A DNA stretch of 21,377 nt from Clostridiales bacterium (GTDB taxonomy: Bacteria; Bacillota; Clostridia; Lachnospirales; WQUN01). The notes under the pieces were generated by a model. The model did no database searches. It saw only the letters and a program-made list of their open reading frames with translations, and was not told the origin of the DNA. The DNA is taken from contig JAITPB010000026.1 of assembly GCA_031289625.1 (NCBI GenBank), positions 1-21,377 on the forward strand. Reading direction: 5' to 3'. Of the stretch, positions 20,949-21,377 are shown one piece after another (within the stretch, counting starts at the first letter, position 1; the number at the start of each line of letters is the position of its first letter). A program made the position numbers and the translations under genes.

Positions 20949-21377
20949 TTATAAATCATACATATAGCCGTCCCGATGTTCGCGCAGAAAATCTTCCATA
21001 TCCACTTGCAGCGTGTCGGCGGAGGGGAAAGTCGTCCTGTCGTCAATGATCATGCTGTCCGCTATAAAAAAGACGGTGGGGTTCGGGACCAGCGAGTAAA
21101 GCTGATGCGGGAACCAATCAGAATAGTCGCCCTCGCTGGCGGCGTCTACAAAATGAACGCGTTTTTGCAGCTTTTCAATCGCTTCCTGAATCACCGCCAG
21201 GCTTTCCTGGTAGTTTGAGCGGCTGCTGTCATAATAAATGAAAATGAAAGTCTCGCCGCCGTTAAAAGCGATCTGGCTCTGGCTCCGGTTGATTTTTTCC
21301 GCGTAGAGGGTGTTCAGTTCCGCGCCCATGGTGGGCGTTGGCGTTGGTGAATCGATCGGCGTGGGCCCCGCGGTCGG
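20949..21377 (-). CDS. Secreted thioredoxin-fold-like protein, N-terminus outside the window
   Basis: The frame is open to the window edge, so this is the C-terminal 142 residues of a longer protein. It starts in a Pro/Thr linker (SPTPTPTMGAEL), typical of an exported domain on a stalk. The next 120 residues show a thioredoxin-like order: GETFIFIYYDSS strand, helix EAIEKLQ, strand VHFVDA, and VPNPTVFFIADSMIIDD with the cis-Pro type NPTVFFI motif. The usual CxxC is replaced by DSSRS, so it should not act as a dithiol oxidoreductase. The ATG at 21329 is internal to the frame and lacks a ribosome binding site, so it is not taken as the start. The real start, and any signal peptide or lipobox, lie beyond 21377. 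Confidence 0.6.
   Translation of the reverse strand, partial: PTAGPTPIDSPTPTPTMGAELNTLYAEKINRSQSQIAFNGGETFIFIYYDSSRSNYQESLAVIQEAIEKLQKRVHFVDAASEGDYSDWFPHQLYSLVPNPTVFFIADSMIIDDRTTFPSADTLQVDMEDFLREHRDGYMYDL

Overview
The window looks like chromosomal DNA of a low-to-medium GC, endospore-forming Firmicute, most likely a gut-type Clostridia. The evidence is a cotJ spore-coat operon, strong purine-rich ribosome binding sites before most genes, near-consensus sigma-A promoters, a class A RNase P RNA, a divergent Clostridia-type type IIA topoisomerase pair, and peptidase-containing export machinery with double-glycine peptides. The genus cannot be named from the sequence.

Left part, 1-3250: an eroded accessory strip. 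It holds a fold-back repeat (237-375), a HicB-type antitoxin remnant lying between two copies of a 26-bp direct repeat (411-436, 917-942), a possible 36-residue ORF followed by a terminator, and a membrane-anchored protein with a Pro/Thr-rich stalk. A textbook MITE-like element follows at 2010-2180, with 18-bp perfect terminal inverted repeats and an 8-bp target duplication. The minus-strand cotJA-cotJB-cotJC operon comes next, and its cotJC stops after 65 residues.

3261-7097: a plus-strand operon behind a TTGACA-N17-TACAAT promoter. It encodes a PilM-PilN fusion, a PilO/GspM-like protein, a class III signal pseudopilin and a PilX/GspK-like protein. This is an assembly platform and minor pilins without the ATPase, the polytopic PilC/GspF protein or the prepilin peptidase. 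The RNase P RNA gene (about 7104-7439) follows with its own promoter and a terminator that works on both strands. A CPA1-type Na+/H+ antiporter converges on it from the minus strand.

16557-9512 (minus strand): the most interesting block. A perfect consensus promoter (TTGACA-N17-TATAAT) precedes a GyrI-like/DUF5085-like protein, seven small double-glycine-leader peptides, a C39 peptidase-containing ABC transporter, an HlyD-type accessory protein and a terminator. The seven leaders share GFEEL-x3-EAM-x-(V/I)NGG. The cores fall into a Cys-rich pair (14 and 11 cysteines), a WN-x-SQFGAV pair, two singletons, and one very short core of 18 residues with six cysteines in a gene of only 41 codons. No lanthionine, radical-SAM, YcaO or other modifying enzyme and no recognisable immunity gene is in the block. 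I read it as a multi-peptide secretion system, bacteriocin-like or signalling.

16623-20917 (minus strand): a parE-parC (GyrB/GyrA-like) pair with its own promoter. The right edge carries the C-terminal part of a secreted thioredoxin-fold-like protein on a Pro/Thr-rich stalk, with a strong terminator. Two unrelated genes, the PilX-like gene and parE, contain in-frame low-complexity inserts built from short CCGG-type DNA repeats, which suggests small repeat expansions in this genome.
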